From the NCBI GenBank assembly GCA_937899265.1, contig CALBPV010000003.1, forward strand, positions 1-14,769: a stretch of DNA of 14,769 nt, written 5' to 3'. This DNA is from an uncultured Bacteroidales bacterium (lineage in GTDB: Bacteria > Bacteroidota > Bacteroidia > Bacteroidales > UBA3663). Shown one piece after another: positions 13,516 through 14,769 of this stretch. The notes beneath the pieces were generated by a model that made no database searches, was not told the DNA's origin, and saw only the letters and a list, made by a program, of their open reading frames with translations. The stretch's first letter is position 1. Every line of letters begins with the position of its first letter. Both the position numbers and the translations under genes were made by a program.

Positions 13516-14769
13516 ATGTCCAAACTCTACTCCGTTTTGTCAACCTCCCTCTCCCCCCTCTCCTTCCGGGTGTCCCTCAATCCCGACTCCGTAATATGGA
13601 AGGCGCATTTCCCCGGCTCCCCCGTCTTGCCCGCCGCTTCTGTCGTCGATATGTGTCAGGATTTGCTCCGGTGTCATCTTCAGCGCAATATCATACTCGC
13701 CGCAATGACCCAGTCCAAATTCCTCTCCCCCATTTTGCCCTCCATGCGGGAAATCACCGTCAACTTCGACATCCTCGACCGCGATGAGTTCGATTTCCGT
13801 GTGAAGGCTCTTGTTCTCCACAATGAAACAACCCTCGCCCGCCTGTCCATGACTTTCCGATGGGCTCATCACGTCTGTGTCGTCATCCCCACATTCAACA
13901 ACGCTCCCACCCTCCCCGATATCGTCTCCCGTACACAGGCGCAGCTGCCGGATGTCATCGTCGTCAACGACGGTTCCACCGACAACACCTCCGCCGTCCT
14001 CTCCTCTATGCAGCACCCCCCGCTCGTGCTCTCTTTCCCCTCCAACCGGGGAAAGGGTGCCGCCCTCAAGGCAGGATTCCTCAAGGCCCGTGAACTCGGA
14101 TTCACCCATGTCATCACCATCGACAGCGACGGACAACATTGCCCCGAGGACATCCCCAACCTCCTCGACCGACATCTCGAAGCTCCTACCTCAATCATCG
14201 TCGGCAACCGGGGATTCAATCACGAGAACATGTCCTCCGCCAGCCGTTTTGCCAACCGATTCTCCAAATTCTGGTTCGCACTCCAGACCTGGCAGTACTT
14301 GCCCGACACCCAGTGCGGATTCCGCCTCTATCCCCTCGGCCAACTCCACGGCATCTCTTGGCTCCCCCCCCGATTCGAGGCAGAACTCCAATTGATGGTC
14401 TTGTCCGCTTGGGCTTGCACGCCGGTCTCTCCCGTACCTGTGCGTGTCTTCTATCCTGCCCCGGAGCAGCGTGTTTCCCATTTCCGCCCCGCCAAGGACT
14501 TTGCCCGAATCTTTGCTCTCAACACCTGCCTCACTCTCGCCTCTTTCGTCTATGGCTGGCCCCGTATCATCCTCACCTGGCTCTGGCGTTTCGTAACCAC
14601 CGTACTCGTCTTGCTCATTGACATTTTTATCCTCTTCGGTATCTCAATCCCCTACACCTGGTGGCATTTCCGGGGAGGCAAGGACAACGATTTGGCCAAA
14701 CGCGACTCGTTCCACAGCTTCGCCAACGGCGTCTTCCGTTGGGGAATTTGGTCTCTGCCAAACGTCAAA
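13516..14769 (+). CDS. FabA/FabZ-like hotdog domain fused to family 2 glycosyltransferase, open at window end
   Basis: One uninterrupted frame of at least 418 codons runs off the window with no stop. Residues 1-118 are a hotdog dehydratase-like domain with AHFPGSPVLPAASVVDM (catalytic-type His31 and an acid, Asp45, at the FabA/FabZ acid position). Residues 119-350 are a GT2 domain of the dolichyl/polyprenyl-phosphate sugar transferase kind: VVIPTFNN (122-129), VVNDGSTDNT (149-158), DSDGQH metal site (203-208) and QCGFRLY (266-272). A hydrophobic stretch (about 352-380) follows, then KRDSFHSFANGVFRWGIWSLPNVK, which may begin an acyltransferase domain as in aryl polyene GT/acyltransferase proteins (inference). 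The ATG at 13516 fits the hotdog domain; an in-frame ATG at 13468, right after the previous stop, would add 16 repeat-encoded residues. Probably glycosylates the polyene lipid. Confidence 0.87.
   Translation, partial: MSKLYSVLSTSLSPLSFRVSLNPDSVIWKAHFPGSPVLPAASVVDMCQDLLRCHLQRNIILAAMTQSKFLSPILPSMREITVNFDILDRDEFDFRVKALVLHNETTLARLSMTFRWAHHVCVVIPTFNNAPTLPDIVSRTQAQLPDVIVVNDGSTDNTSAVLSSMQHPPLVLSFPSNRGKGAALKAGFLKARELGFTHVITIDSDGQHCPEDIPNLLDRHLEAPTSIIVGNRGFNHENMSSASRFANRFSKFWFALQTWQYLPDTQCGFRLYPLGQLHGISWLPPRFEAELQLMVLSAWACTPVSPVPVRVFYPAPEQRVSHFRPAKDFARIFALNTCLTLASFVYGWPRIILTWLWRFVTTVLVLLIDIFILFGISIPYTWWHFRGGKDNDLAKRDSFHSFANGVFRWGIWSLPNVK

Noticed and set aside
13461..14395. Short plus-strand frames in other phases (13461-13787, 13877-14395, 14139-14621)
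   Set aside because: They overlap the hotdog-glycosyltransferase frame, which carries all conserved motifs without interruption; the alternatives are Ser/Pro/Arg-rich shadows.

Overview
The window comes from a Bacteroidetes bacterium, most likely of the order Bacteroidales. Three promoters carry the phylum-specific -7 box TAnnTTTG; two of them have TTTG exactly 20 bases upstream. The genes show no Shine-Dalgarno pattern, and the protein set (GH2 glycosidase with a DUF4982-like tail, flexirubin/aryl-polyene genes) fits. The genus cannot be told from this sequence.

Left part (1-2136): the 3' portion of a long acyl-CoA dehydrogenase gene ends at a strong intrinsic terminator. A gene-free stretch of about 590 bases follows. 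It holds a complete small transcription unit (promoter, about 195 nt of RNA with a 10-bp closing stem, terminator), which I read as a small noncoding RNA. Degenerate 7-base tandem repeats lie on both sides of it.

Middle (2137-5019): a secreted GH2 beta-galactosidase-type glycosidase on the minus strand. Heptamer arrays sit at its 3' end and in its 5' leader, and two arrays of exactly six units lie in frame inside the coding sequence. A short divergent promoter region separates it from the next operon.

Right part (5020-14769): one tightly packed plus-strand operon for an aryl polyene/flexirubin-type pigment, running off the window. In order: tyrosine ammonia-lyase-like enzyme, methyltransferase, LpxL-like acyltransferase, hotdog dehydratase, ketosynthase with a degenerate C-terminal half domain, acyl carrier protein, ketosynthase fused to a second inactive ketosynthase fold, small four-helix EamA/SMR-type transporter, and an open-ended fusion of a FabA/FabZ-like hotdog domain to a family 2 glycosyltransferase. 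Junctions are 1-4 base overlaps or gaps of 31 bases or less, except the last, where a repeat is inserted.

Proposed logic (family knowledge plus inference): the lyase makes 4-coumarate from tyrosine as aryl starter, the methyltransferase decorates the ring, the ACP, ketosynthases and dehydratases extend a conjugated polyene, and the acyltransferase, glycosyltransferase and small transporter attach and move the product in the envelope. No ketoreductase, aryl-CoA/ACP ligase or exporter is seen here, so the cluster should continue downstream.
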